Positions 1 through 7,278 of a DNA stretch of 61,381 nucleotides are shown piece after piece (within the stretch, counting starts at the first letter, position 1; the number at the start of each line of letters is the position of its first letter). The translations under genes were made by a program, and so were the position numbers. This DNA comes from Curtobacterium sp. MCBA15_008 (lineage in GTDB: Bacteria > Actinomycetota > Actinomycetes > Actinomycetales > Microbacteriaceae), in the NCBI RefSeq assembly GCF_001865065.1, contig NZ_MJGN01000023.1:93574-154954 (forward strand). The letters are read 5' to 3'. The notes under the pieces are model-generated. The model was not told the origin of the DNA. It saw only the letters and a list, made by a program, of their open reading frames with translations, and made no database searches.

Positions 1-20
1 CGCGCCTCCTGTCCGTCTGC
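1..20. repeat. Right arm of the GGAGGCGCGG palindromic repeat, cut by the window edge
   Basis: The window opens with CGCGCCTCCTGTCCGTCTG. This matches the right arm of the full palindromes at 32309-32360 and 50701-50732, including the trailing GTCCGTC. It lies just beyond the 3' end of greA, where other copies also sit, so it probably serves as the greA terminator. The left arm is outside the window. Confidence 0.6.
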
Positions 21-42
21 CGGTCGCCCCCAGGGCGCGCGA

Positions 43-531
43 CTACGGCTCGTAGCGCTCGACCTTCGTCACCTCGACGGCGATCTCCTTGCCGTTCGGT
101 GCCGTGTACGTCGCCTTCTCGCCGGCGCGCAGGCCGACGATGGCCGCGCCCACCGGGCTGACCGGGCTGTAGACCGTCAGGTCGGAGCCGTCGGCGACGA
201 TCTCGCGGTTGCCGACGAGGAACGTCGACTCGTCGCCGGCGATGACCGCCGTGACGACCGTGCCGGGCTCGACGGTGCCGTCGAAGTCCGCTTCGCCCAC
301 GGTGGCGTGCTTCAGCAGCTCGGTGAGCTGACGGATGCGGGCCTCGATCTTGCCCTGCTCGTCCTTCGCGGCGTGGTAGCCGCCGTTCTCCTTGAGGTCG
401 CCCTCTTCGCGAGCGGCCTCGATGCGGTTCGCGATCTCCTGACGAGCCGGGCCGGACAGCTGCGCCAGCTCCGCCGTGAGGCGGTCGTGGGCCTCCTGCG
501 TCAGCCAGGTGACCTGCGTGTCGTTGCTCAT
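43..531 (-). CDS. greA: Transcription elongation factor GreA
   Basis: GreA rescues backtracked RNA polymerase by stimulating cleavage of the transcript 3' end. The 162-residue product has the family's usual length. Its N-terminal antiparallel coiled coil (about residues 10-78) holds the acidic tip region GDLKENGGYHAAKDEQG near 45-61, and the C-terminal FKBP-like domain carries SPVGAAIVGLRAGE. I chose the ATG at 531 because the protein then begins MSNDTQVTWLT; an upstream in-frame ATG at 549 would add six residues without family support. A palindromic repeat arm follows the stop codon, and a hairpin (554-580) lies immediately upstream. Identity is secure. Confidence 0.96.
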   Translation of the reverse strand: MSNDTQVTWLTQEAHDRLTAELAQLSGPARQEIANRIEAAREEGDLKENGGYHAAKDEQGKIEARIRQLTELLKHATVGEADFDGTVEPGTVVTAVIAGDESTFLVGNREIVADGSDLTVYSPVSPVGAAIVGLRAGEKATYTAPNGKEIAVEVTKVERYEP

Positions 532-553
532 CGTGCATCCCTTCAGCAAGGAA

Positions 554-580
554 CGAGACCGGCCGGTGTGGCCGGTCTCG
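554..580 (-). terminator. Hairpin between DUF4307 gene and greA
   Basis: An 11-bp perfect stem (CGAGACCGGCC and its complement) with a 5-nt loop lies between two leftward genes. It can terminate the DUF4307 transcript. It ends only about 20 nt before the greA start, so it may instead sit in the greA leader. There is no U-tract, as is common in high-GC actinobacteria. Confidence 0.6.
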
Positions 581-598
581 TCCGCGAATCAGGGCAGT

Positions 599-1039
599 CT
601 AGGGAACCCAGCAGTCGTGGATCAAGCCGGTGACACCGCGGGACACGGTCTTCACAGCAGTGTTGAGGCTGCGGGTGCGCTCATCGGACGCCGGCACCGG
701 GACCTCGCGCCACCCGACGATGGTGAACGACTTGTCGAGGACCTGGACGGCGCACTTCGCACTCGTGCCCGGGTCGACGGAGACCTGGCTGTGCACGACG
801 GTCTCGTGGTCGGACACCACCTGGTACCCGACGTCGCTCGAGTCGAGGCCGTGGCTGGTCTGCCCGGGGCCCGCCCAGATCACCCAGACGAGGAACACCA
901 GGGCGACCGCGGCCGCGGCCACGACGCCGATGAACCGCGCCCGACGAGCACGGCCGGGCGTGCGGCCGTAGCGGTCGTCCAGCGTCGCGGTGGTGCCGGC
1001 GGACGGCTGGTGTGCCGATGGGTGCTGCGGTTCGGACAG
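599..1039 (-). CDS. DUF4307 family membrane protein (probable CTG start)
   Basis: The product is a small single-span protein of unknown function. The core reads LDDRYGRTPGRARRAR, then a transmembrane segment AAAAVALVFLVWVIWAG, then an extracytoplasmic domain ending in HDCWVP, the DUF4307 pattern. The conserved LDDRYGR part lies upstream of the first usual start codon (GTG at 922, inside the membrane span), so the real start must be further upstream. That reading frame contains no ATG, GTG or TTG as far up as mca. A CTG at 1037-1039 is preceded by GGGAG at a 7-nt spacing and gives MSEPQHPSAH as N-terminus, 146 residues in all. Family assignment is good; the start is an inference. Confidence 0.75.
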   Translation of the reverse strand: MSEPQHPSAHQPSAGTTATLDDRYGRTPGRARRARFIGVVAAAAVALVFLVWVIWAGPGQTSHGLDSSDVGYQVVSDHETVVHSQVSVDPGTSAKCAVQVLDKSFTIVGWREVPVPASDERTRSLNTAVKTVSRGVTGLIHDCWVP

Positions 1040-1057
1040 TTCGGGGCTCCCGGGGTG

Positions 1058-1065
1058 ATTATCCT
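1058..1065. promoter_or_regulatory. Divergent -10 elements for mca and the DUF4307 gene
   Basis: On the plus strand TATCCT (1060-1065) fits the TANNNT -10 pattern and would start the mca transcript near 1072, a leader of about 60 nt. On the minus strand the overlapping GATAAT (1063-1058) would start the DUF4307 mRNA near 1051, just before its GGGAG ribosome site. The two promoters appear to share the same few bases. Confidence 0.45.
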
Positions 1066-1134
1066 GATCCCAGGGTAGTTCACGCGTCGCTGTGTGCTGC
1101 CCGCGTCCACCGCACGACCAGTGAGGAACCCCAC

Positions 1135-2025
1135 GTGCCGTACCGCCTGATGGCCGTCCACGCCCACCCCGACGACGAGTCGAGCAAGGGGGCGGCGACG
1201 GCGGCGAAGTACGCGGCCGAGGGCAACGAGGTCATGGTGGTCTCGTGCACCGGTGGCGAGGCCGGCGACATCCTCAACGAGCAGCTCGGCGAACCCGCCA
1301 CGAGCCGTGCGCACCGTGACATGGCCGGGTACCGCCGCACCGAGATGGCCGCGGCACAGGCGGCGCTCGGCATCGAGCACGTCTGGCTCGGCTACCACGA
1401 CTCCGGGCTGCCGGACGCCGAGAAGGGCGAGACCGTGCGCCCCGGCACGTTCTCGACGGTGCCGCTCGAGTACTCCACCGAGACGCTCGTGCGCGTGATC
1501 CGCCGCTTCCGCCCGCACGTGCTCGTCACCTACGACGAGAACGGTGGCTACCCGCACCCCGACCACATCCGGACGCACGAGGTCTCCGTCGCCGCCTGGC
1601 GCGACGCGGCGGACCCGTCGAAGTACCCCTCGGCCGGCGAGCCCTGGGCGGTCGCGAAGCTGTACTACGAGCGCACCATGAACCCCCGCCGCTTCCGGAC
1701 GATCTTCGAAGCCCTGCAGGAACGCGACCCCGACAGCCCCGCGATCGAGCAGCTCCGCGAGTGGGTCGAACGGTTCGCCGACCGGCCCGACCTCGCCACC
1801 ACGCACGTCGACGTGCACGAGTACTTCGACGCCCGCGACGCCGCACTCCGCGCGCACGCCAGCCAGGTGCCGCCGGACAGCGCCTTCTTCTACTGGCCGA
1901 ACGACCTCCTCGCGACGGTGTGGCCGACCGAGGACTACCAGCTCGTCGAGGCCCGCGTGCCCACCGAGCTCCCCGAGTCCGACCTGTTCGCGGGCATCCC
2001 AGTCGACAAGGACACCACCGAGTGA
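1135..2025 (+). CDS. mca: Mycothiol S-conjugate amidase Mca
   Basis: Mca hydrolyses mycothiol S-conjugates of toxic electrophiles to a mercapturic acid and glucosaminyl-inositol; it is cytoplasmic and zinc-dependent. The 296-residue product opens with the zinc motif AHPDDE (H11, D14) and has HPDH with H144 as the third ligand. The stretch LMAVHAHPDDESSKGAAT and the CTGGEAGDILN segment favour Mca over the related MshB. The start is GTG at 1135, with AGGAA about 7 nt upstream; an in-frame ATG at 1012 would add unrelated sequence. The next gene overlaps its stop codon by 4 nt. Presence of mca implies that the organism makes mycothiol. Confidence 0.93.
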   Translation: MPYRLMAVHAHPDDESSKGAATAAKYAAEGNEVMVVSCTGGEAGDILNEQLGEPATSRAHRDMAGYRRTEMAAAQAALGIEHVWLGYHDSGLPDAEKGETVRPGTFSTVPLEYSTETLVRVIRRFRPHVLVTYDENGGYPHPDHIRTHEVSVAAWRDAADPSKYPSAGEPWAVAKLYYERTMNPRRFRTIFEALQERDPDSPAIEQLREWVERFADRPDLATTHVDVHEYFDARDAALRAHASQVPPDSAFFYWPNDLLATVWPTEDYQLVEARVPTELPESDLFAGIPVDKDTTE

Positions 2026-2336
2026 GCACCATCGCGGCGGCACTCGCCGCCACCCCCAGCCCGAGCCCGACCTCGACCGTCCCCGACGTCGACGTGACGC
2101 CCGGCGTCGCCGGCTTCATCGCGATCGCCGTCGTGGCGATCGTGACGATCCTGCTCGTGATCGACATGACGCGGCGCATCCGCCGGACCCGCTACCGCGC
2201 GGAGATCCGGGAGCGCCTGGAGGCCGAGGCGAACGGCACGGCGGAGGACGCCGACGGAGTCGCGACCGACGAGCCGGCCCGGCGCGCGGCCGAGGACGGA
2301 CGAGCGGACGTCGGGGACGACACCGAGCGCGGTTGA
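2022..2336 (+). CDS. Small single-span membrane protein, unknown function
   Basis: This 104-residue protein starts at a GTG that overlaps the mca stop codon (GTGA), so it is probably translationally coupled to mca. A Ser/Pro/Thr-rich N-terminus is followed by one hydrophobic span near residues 29-49 (GFIAIAVVAIVTILLVIDM), a basic stretch RRIRRTRYR and an acidic, disordered tail. I do not recognise a named family. The layout suggests an inner-membrane protein with a cytoplasmic charged tail. Confidence 0.75.
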   Translation: MSTIAAALAATPSPSPTSTVPDVDVTPGVAGFIAIAVVAIVTILLVIDMTRRIRRTRYRAEIRERLEAEANGTAEDADGVATDEPARRAAEDGRADVGDDTERG

Positions 2337-2353
2337 CGCGACCGGTCCTCGCC

Positions 2354-2389
2354 CTGGAGGCGCGGGGCGGGCCCGCCACGGGCCTCCAG
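2354..2389. repeat. Degenerate copy of the GGAGGCGCGG palindromic element
   Basis: CTGGAGGC at 2354-2361 and GCCTCCAG at 2382-2389 are inverted arms around a GC-rich centre. The copy sits 18 nt after the mca operon stop codon, consistent with a terminator role. Confidence 0.6.
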
Positions 2390-2416
2390 TCCGCCTCGTG
2401 CGCGCCCACCGGATCC

Positions 2417-2543
2417 GGGCGTACCTGGTCGAACCGGGCGTGCCTGGTCGAACCGGGCGTGCCTGGTCGAGCCGGGCGTTCCTGGTCGGACCGGGCGTAC
2501 CTGGTCGGACGTTCCTGGTGAGTACGCCCGGAACGACCAGGCA
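2417..2543. repeat. 19-bp tandem repeat array with an inverted terminal copy
   Basis: Five head-to-tail copies of GGGCGTRCCTGGTCGAACC begin at 2417, 2436, 2455, 2474 and 2493, exactly 19 bp apart. A reverse-orientation copy (GTACGCCCGGAACGACCAGG) follows at 2522-2541 and can fold back on the array. The region lies between the converging mca operon and the PAQR gene. The same unit in the opposite orientation recurs near 60350 and 60680. No plausible gene lies in this gap. Confidence 0.8.
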
Positions 2544-2575
2544 TCGCACCCGTTCTGGGAAGGAACGTCCGACGG

Positions 2576-3322
2576 TCAGCGCACCGGGTGCAGCGCCACG
2601 ATGAGGACGCCGGCCCACTGCGCGGCGAAGGCCACGACGGTCAGGGCGTGGAAGACCTCGTGGAAGCCGAACAGCGTCGGTGACGGGTTCGGACGCTTGA
2701 ACGCGTAGACGAGTGCCCCCACGATGTAGGCGACGCCGCCGGACAGGATGAGGACCGTCATCGGGACGCTCGCGGCGAAGAACTGCGGCAGCAGCCCGAG
2801 GGCGGCGCAGCCGAGCACCAGGTAGATCGGCACGTACAGCCACCGCGGGGCGTTGATCCAGAGCACGCGGAACGCGATCCCCAGTGCCGCACCGGACCAC
2901 ATCACCCAGAGCACCACGACCATGAGGGTGTGGGGCAGGGCGCAGATCGCGACCGGCGTGTACGTGCCGGCGATGAGAAGCAGGATGTTCGTGTGGTCGA
3001 TGCGCTTCAGCACGCGCTTGACCGTCGGACCCCAGGGGAAGCGGTGGTACGTCGCCGAGACGCCGAACATCGCGAGCGAGGTCGCCATGAACACCGCGCT
3101 GCCGACCTTCGCGGCGGGGGAGCCGGCGAGGCTGATGAGCACGATGCCCATCGCGATGGCGAACGGGAACGCGCCGAGGTGGATCCAGCCGCGCCACGCC
3201 GGCCGGGTCTCGGTGCTGTCCGCCGCGGTGCGGTTCGTCGCGGCGCTGTCGGCCGCGGTGCTCGCGGCCTCTTCGGTGAAGGGGACGTGGGGGAGCGTCC
3301 CGGTGTCGTGCTCGGCGTGCAT
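2576..3322 (-). CDS. Hemolysin III / PAQR family membrane protein (TrhA-like)
   Basis: This 248-residue polytopic protein has about seven hydrophobic segments after a Thr/Ala-rich cytoplasmic N-terminus. HLGAFPFAIAMGIVLISLAG, SATYHRFPW, DHTNILLLIAGTYTP and GFHEVFHALTVVAF carry the conserved His/Ser/Asp residues of the PAQR (YqfA/hemolysin III) fold. Bacterial members are linked to membrane lipid and energy homeostasis; the haemolysin name is historical. The start is ATG 3322, with TACGGT six nt upstream on the same strand, so the mRNA is probably leaderless. It is divergent from the prenyltransferase gene. Confidence 0.9.
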   Translation of the reverse strand: MHAEHDTGTLPHVPFTEEAASTAADSAATNRTAADSTETRPAWRGWIHLGAFPFAIAMGIVLISLAGSPAAKVGSAVFMATSLAMFGVSATYHRFPWGPTVKRVLKRIDHTNILLLIAGTYTPVAICALPHTLMVVVLWVMWSGAALGIAFRVLWINAPRWLYVPIYLVLGCAALGLLPQFFAASVPMTVLILSGGVAYIVGALVYAFKRPNPSPTLFGFHEVFHALTVVAFAAQWAGVLIVALHPVR

Positions 3323-3409
3323 GGTCCGACCGTATGGGTGCCAGCCGAGCAACAGCCGAACATCCGGTGACCAGCTCGCTCCCCAGGGGTGGTGCACTAT
3401 GTTCGTCCC

Positions 3410-4195
3410 GTGAGCGGCAAGGTCGGGTGGGCAGGACGAGGCATCCTCTACCGCGCCTACCAGAGTCGCATCCGGCGCCAGATCGACGACGCGGCCAAGC
3501 CGAAGCACGTCGCCATGATCGTGGACGGCAACCGACGCTGGGCGAAGCAGCTCGGGCTCGAGTCCGCCGCGCACGGTCACCGTGCCGGCGCAGCGAAGAT
3601 CCCGGAGTTCCTGACCTGGTGCGACGACCTCGGGATCGAGGTCGTGACGCTGTACCTGCTGTCCTCCGACAACCTCACGGGCCGCGGCGGCGAGGAGCTC
3701 GAGCAACTCGTCGGCATCATCGCCGACCTCGCGGGCACGCTCGCCGACCACCGCGACTGGCGCGTCCAGCACGTCGGCGCGAACGAGGGGCTGCCGCCGG
3801 CACTCGTCGCCGCGCTCGAGCAGGCCGAACGGCGCACCGCGGACCACACCGGGCTGCACGTCAACCTGGCGGTCGGCTACGGCGGCCGGCGGGAGATCGC
3901 CGACGCCATGCGCAGCATCGTGCAGGCGCACGGCGAGGGCGGGGGCACGCTCGACACCCTCGCCGAGGTCCTCACGCCGGAGCTCATCGGCGACCACCTC
4001 TACACGCAGGGCCAGCCCGACCCGGACCTGGTGATCCGGACCTCGGGCGAGCAGCGGCTGTCCGACTTCATGCTGTGGCAGAGCGCGCACAGCGAGTTCT
4101 ACTTCGTCGAGGCGTTCTACCCGGACCTGCGCGAGGTCGACTTCCTCCGTGCGGTGCGCGACTTCGGATTGCGGTCGCGTCGCTTCGGCGGCTGA
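3410..4195 (+). CDS. uppS: Cis-prenyltransferase (isoprenyl diphosphate synthase, UppS family)
   Basis: The enzyme condenses isopentenyl diphosphate with allylic diphosphates to make polyprenyl diphosphate, the carrier for cell-wall precursors. The 261-residue product has the diagnostic MIVDGNRRWAKQ with catalytic D39, and DLVIRTSGEQRLSDFMLWQ near the C-terminus. Actinobacteria often carry two paralogues, one making short Z-FPP; sequence alone does not settle the chain length. I use GTG 3410: TATGTT at 3398-3403 lies six nt before it, so the transcript is probably leaderless. A further in-frame ATG at 3389 would precede this promoter. Confidence 0.93.
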   Translation: MSGKVGWAGRGILYRAYQSRIRRQIDDAAKPKHVAMIVDGNRRWAKQLGLESAAHGHRAGAAKIPEFLTWCDDLGIEVVTLYLLSSDNLTGRGGEELEQLVGIIADLAGTLADHRDWRVQHVGANEGLPPALVAALEQAERRTADHTGLHVNLAVGYGGRREIADAMRSIVQAHGEGGGTLDTLAEVLTPELIGDHLYTQGQPDPDLVIRTSGEQRLSDFMLWQSAHSEFYFVEAFYPDLREVDFLRAVRDFGLRSRRFGG

Positions 4196-4349
4196 CGCCC
4201 GGCCACGCCGCTTCTTCGGCTGACGCCGGGCTTCGTCGCTCGCCGTTCCGACGGCTGACGCTGCTCGCTGCGCAGAACGGCCTGGGTTCGCTCGCGATCT
4301 GCCATCCCAGTAGACTCACAGGGTTTTCGTCCCACGGAAGGTTGCACCT

Positions 4350-5459
4350 GTGAACATCGCCGAGTACGCCGCCGGCTTCGCCGAAGAGCCCGGCTACCTC
4401 GACCACGCCGCGTTCGGTCCGGTGCAGACCGCCGTCCTCGAGGAGCAGCGCGTGCTCGGGACGATCCAGGAGCACATGCGCTTCGGAGCGATGGAGACCC
4501 TCGACGAGCAGGACGCCCGGGTGCGCACCGTCGCCGCCCGGCTCGTCGGCCGCCGTGAGGACCAGGTCGTCTCGCAGACCGCCACCACGCCGGGGCTCCT
4601 GCACACCGCGTTCGGCCTGACCGGAGGCGTGCTCGTGTCCGCCGACGAGTACCCGTCGCTGCCGCTCGCCCTCGCCAGCGCCGCCTCGGCCACCGGCGGC
4701 CGCGTGCAGCCCGTCGTCATCGAGTCCGGTGCCGGCTGGATGACGCCGTCGCTCATCGAGTCGCGTCTGACCGACGAGGTCACCGCGGTCGCCGTGTCCC
4801 TCGTCGACTGGCAGACCGGCTACCTCGCCGACCTCCCCGGCATCCGTGAGGTCATCGGCGACCGCCTGCTCATCGTCGACGCGATCCAGGGCTTCGGCGT
4901 CGTGGACGCCCCCTACGAGATCGCCGACGTCGTCGCCACCGGCGGCCAGAAGTGGCTGCACGCCGGCTGGGGCACCGGCTTCACCGCCTTCAGCGACCGC
5001 GCACTGAACCGGCTGCGCCCGGCGCTGTCCGGCCCGCACGGCACGACCGGCTGGCCGACCGAGGTCCCGGCCGTCCGCCCCGGTGCCGCCGGGTTCCAGA
5101 TGACGCGCATCGACCCGGTGGCGCAGGCCCGGATGGCGGTCTCGCTCGACCGGCTGACCGCCGTGGGCGTCGCGGCCGTGCAGGAGCGCGTGACCGACCG
5201 CATCGAGCGCGTGTTCGACATCGCCGACGAGTTCGGACTGTCGGTGGACTCCAGCCGTGACCCGCGAGAGCGTGCCGGCATCGTCGTGCTCCGACCGCCG
5301 CAGGGCCGCCTCACGGCGCTGTCCGCGGCGTTCCACAACCACGGGGTCACCGCCACGACGCGGCTCGGGGTCGCACGGGTGTCGGTCTTCGCCTCGACGA
5401 CGGACGAGACGCTCGACATGTTCCGCGACGCCTGCTTGTCCTACGCGACGATGCAGTAG
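4350..5459 (+). CDS. PLP-dependent aminotransferase, class V (cysteine desulfurase-like fold)
   Basis: The 369-residue product has the class V fold: YLDHAAFGPV at the N-terminus, a nucleotide-like VSLVDWQTGYLADLPGI, an aspartate in LLIVDAIQGFG and the PLP lysine K201 in ATGGQKWLHAG. These proteins act as cysteine desulfurases, isopenicillin-N epimerase-like enzymes or kynureninase relatives. No active-site cysteine loop is obvious, so the substrate is unknown. The start is GTG 4350 with AAGG upstream; TAGACT at 4311-4316 is a likely -10. It appears to be a single-gene unit ending at hairpin 5484-5526. Confidence 0.85.
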   Translation: MNIAEYAAGFAEEPGYLDHAAFGPVQTAVLEEQRVLGTIQEHMRFGAMETLDEQDARVRTVAARLVGRREDQVVSQTATTPGLLHTAFGLTGGVLVSADEYPSLPLALASAASATGGRVQPVVIESGAGWMTPSLIESRLTDEVTAVAVSLVDWQTGYLADLPGIREVIGDRLLIVDAIQGFGVVDAPYEIADVVATGGQKWLHAGWGTGFTAFSDRALNRLRPALSGPHGTTGWPTEVPAVRPGAAGFQMTRIDPVAQARMAVSLDRLTAVGVAAVQERVTDRIERVFDIADEFGLSVDSSRDPRERAGIVVLRPPQGRLTALSAAFHNHGVTATTRLGVARVSVFASTTDETLDMFRDACLSYATMQ

Positions 5460-5483
5460 CGCGCTGCGCGGGCGCGGGCGCGA

Positions 5484-5526
5484 AAGCGACAGATCGCTGC
5501 GGGACATCCGCGGGTTTCTGTCGCTT
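5484..5526 (+). terminator. Hairpin after the class V aminotransferase gene
   Basis: AAGCGACAGA at 5484-5493 pairs with TCTGTCGCTT at 5517-5526, a perfect 10-bp stem 25 nt after the stop. The core AGCGACAG is shared with the larger hairpin at 7212-7255. Confidence 0.6.
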
Positions 5527-5561
5527 CGGCGACCGGCGGTGTGGACTGCGCCGGGACGGAC

Positions 5562-5594
5562 GGGAGGCACGGGGCGGGCTGGCACCGCGCCTCC
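5562..5594. repeat. GGAGGCACGG/CCGCGCCTCC palindromic element
   Basis: GGGAGGCACGG and CCGCGCCTCC form an imperfect inverted repeat preceded by GGACGGAC, as in the full copies elsewhere. It is a second potential terminator downstream of the aminotransferase gene. Confidence 0.65.
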
Positions 5595-5711
5595 AGGCCC
5601 GCGGGTGGGGGCGTTTCGGGCGCGACGCGACTCGCGTGGCACGGTCGCGTTGTTCACGTGACCGTAACGCGCGGAACAGCGTGTCGCTGGCGCCGTGTCG
5701 GAGGTCGGACG

Positions 5712-5834
5712 TAGCTTGGCGGCATCGGGCAACGCGCCCGATCGAAGCGGCCACAGTCGGTGCTTCGGGACCCGCTCCACGGCCGCGTTCGAGGACATGG
5801 ACCGGGCCGAGCGCGGCCCGGGGATGGAGTGGTC
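5712..5834 (+). promoter_or_regulatory. Promoter and GC-rich structured leader of the PhoH-type gene
   Basis: TAGCTT at about 5712-5717 is a candidate -10, giving a leader of roughly 110 nt. The leader contains the small hairpin CGGGCAACGCGCCCG and several complementary GC segments (GGACCGGGCC, GCGCGGCCCGG) before the ribosome site ATGGAGTGG. I recognise no Rfam riboswitch here. A regulatory role is inference. Confidence 0.35.
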
Positions 5835-7190
5835 GTGACCTCTCAGAACGTCTCTCGCGGAACCCAGCAGCACCCCACCGCGGACTCGTCCACCTCGGTC
5901 GCCCAGCGCACGTACGTGCTCGACACCTCGGTGCTCCTCAGCGATCCGCGGGCACTGTTCCGCTTCGCGGAGCACGCGGTCGTCCTGCCCGTCGTGGTCG
6001 TCAGTGAACTGGAGTCCAAGCGCAACGACCCGGAGATCGGGTACTTCGCCCGGCAGGCTCTCCGGCTGCTCGACGAACTGCGGATCGAACACGAACGGCT
6101 CGACTTCCCGATCGCGATCGGCGAGGGCGGGTCGTTCCGAGTCGAACTGAACCACTCCAACCAGTCGGTCCTGCCCTCTGGGCTGCAGCTCGGGGACAAC
6201 GACTCGCGGATCCTGGCGGTCGCCTCGAACCTCAAGAACGACGGACTCGACGTCGTCGTGGTCTCGAAGGACCTGCCGCTGCGGGTCAAGGCGTCGTCGA
6301 TCGGCATGGCGGCGGAGGAGTACCGCGCCGAACTCGCCGTCGACAGCGGCTACACCGGCGTCACGGACCTGCAGGTGTCCGGCGAGCAGATGTCCGACCT
6401 GTACGAGAAGGAGGAGATCCGCTCCGCCTCGCTCGAGGGCGTGCCGGTCAACACCGGCGTCGTGATCCACTCGGAGCGGGGCTCGGCCCTCGGCCGTGTG
6501 ATCCCCGGCGGCTCGGTGGCGCTCGTCCGCGGCGACCGCGAGGTGTTCGGCCTGCGTGGGCGCTCCGCTGAACAGCGGCTCGCGATCGACGCGCTGCTCG
6601 ACCCGGAGATCGGCATCGTGTCCCTCGGTGGCAGCGCCGGCACGGGCAAGTCGGCGCTTGCGCTCTGTGCCGGACTCGAGGCCGTGCTCGAACGACAGCA
6701 GCACAAGAAGATCATGGTCTTCCGGCCGCTGTACGCGGTGGGCGGCCAGGAGCTCGGCTACCTGCCCGGGGACGCGTCCGAGAAGATGAACCCCTGGGCG
6801 CAGGCCGTCTACGACACCCTCGGTGCGCTGGTGTCGGACAACGTCCTCGACGAGGTCGTCGAGCGCGGCATGCTCGAGGTGCTGCCGCTCACGCACATCC
6901 GGGGCCGCTCGCTGCACGACGCGTTCGTGATCGTGGACGAGGCCCAGTCGCTCGAGCGGAACGTGCTCCTGACGATGTTGTCCCGCATCGGGCAGAACTC
7001 CCGGGTGGTGCTCACGCACGACGTCGCGCAGCGCGACAACCTCCGGGTCGGTCGGCACGACGGGGTCGCCTCGGTCATCGAGCGGCTCAAGGGGCACCCG
7101 CTGTTCGCGCACGTGACGCTGACCCGGTCGGAGCGGTCGGCGATCGCGGCGCTCGTGACGGAGATGCTGGACTCGCCGGACCTCGTGTAG
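5835..7190 (+). CDS. PIN domain plus PhoH-like ATPase (YlaK/PhoH2 type)
   Basis: PhoH2-type proteins fuse a PIN ribonuclease domain to a PhoH P-loop ATPase and act in RNA unwinding and cleavage. Here the PIN domain begins at [13 protein letters not shown] (about residues 29-41) with acidic residues in [13 protein letters not shown] and [12 protein letters not shown]. The ATPase domain has Walker [11 protein letters not shown], Walker B VIVDEAQS and [12 protein letters not shown]. The start is GTG 5835 after ATGGAGTGG; 451 residues fits the family. It converges on fumC across a strong shared hairpin. An upstream vapB-like antitoxin, seen in some PhoH2 operons, is absent. Confidence 0.92.
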   Translation: MTSQNVSRGTQQHPTADSSTSVAQRTYVLDTSVLLSDPRALFRFAEHAVVLPVVVVSELESKRNDPEIGYFARQALRLLDELRIEHERLDFPIAIGEGGSFRVELNHSNQSVLPSGLQLGDNDSRILAVASNLKNDGLDVVVVSKDLPLRVKASSIGMAAEEYRAELAVDSGYTGVTDLQVSGEQMSDLYEKEEIRSASLEGVPVNTGVVIHSERGSALGRVIPGGSVALVRGDREVFGLRGRSAEQRLAIDALLDPEIGIVSLGGSAGTGKSALALCAGLEAVLERQQHKKIMVFRPLYAVGGQELGYLPGDASEKMNPWAQAVYDTLGALVSDNVLDEVVERGMLEVLPLTHIRGRSLHDAFVIVDEAQSLERNVLLTMLSRIGQNSRVVLTHDVAQRDNLRVGRHDGVASVIERLKGHPLFAHVTLTRSERSAIAALVTEMLDSPDLV

Positions 7191-7211
7191 GGGCCGGTCG
7201 GGTCTTCGCGC

Positions 7212-7255
7212 TCAGCGACAGTTCACGCGGTCCGAGCCACGTGAACTGTCGCTGA
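7212..7255. terminator. Bidirectional terminator between PhoH-type gene and fumC
   Basis: A perfect 16-bp stem (TCAGCGACAGTTCACG with its complement) and a 12-nt loop lie between two converging genes, about 20 nt from each stop codon. Confidence 0.85.
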
Positions 7256-7278
7256 CTGCGTGAGATCGAGCCGTCGGC

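Noticed and set aside
4196..4349. Direct repeats of GGCTGACGC after uppS
   Set aside because: Three short imperfect copies without a clear period or fold; likely chance or remnants of the uppS 3' end.
4068..7112. 1014-residue minus-strand frame across the aminotransferase and PhoH genes
   Set aside because: Spans two well-supported plus-strand genes and an intergenic hairpin; low-complexity composition, no recognisable domain.
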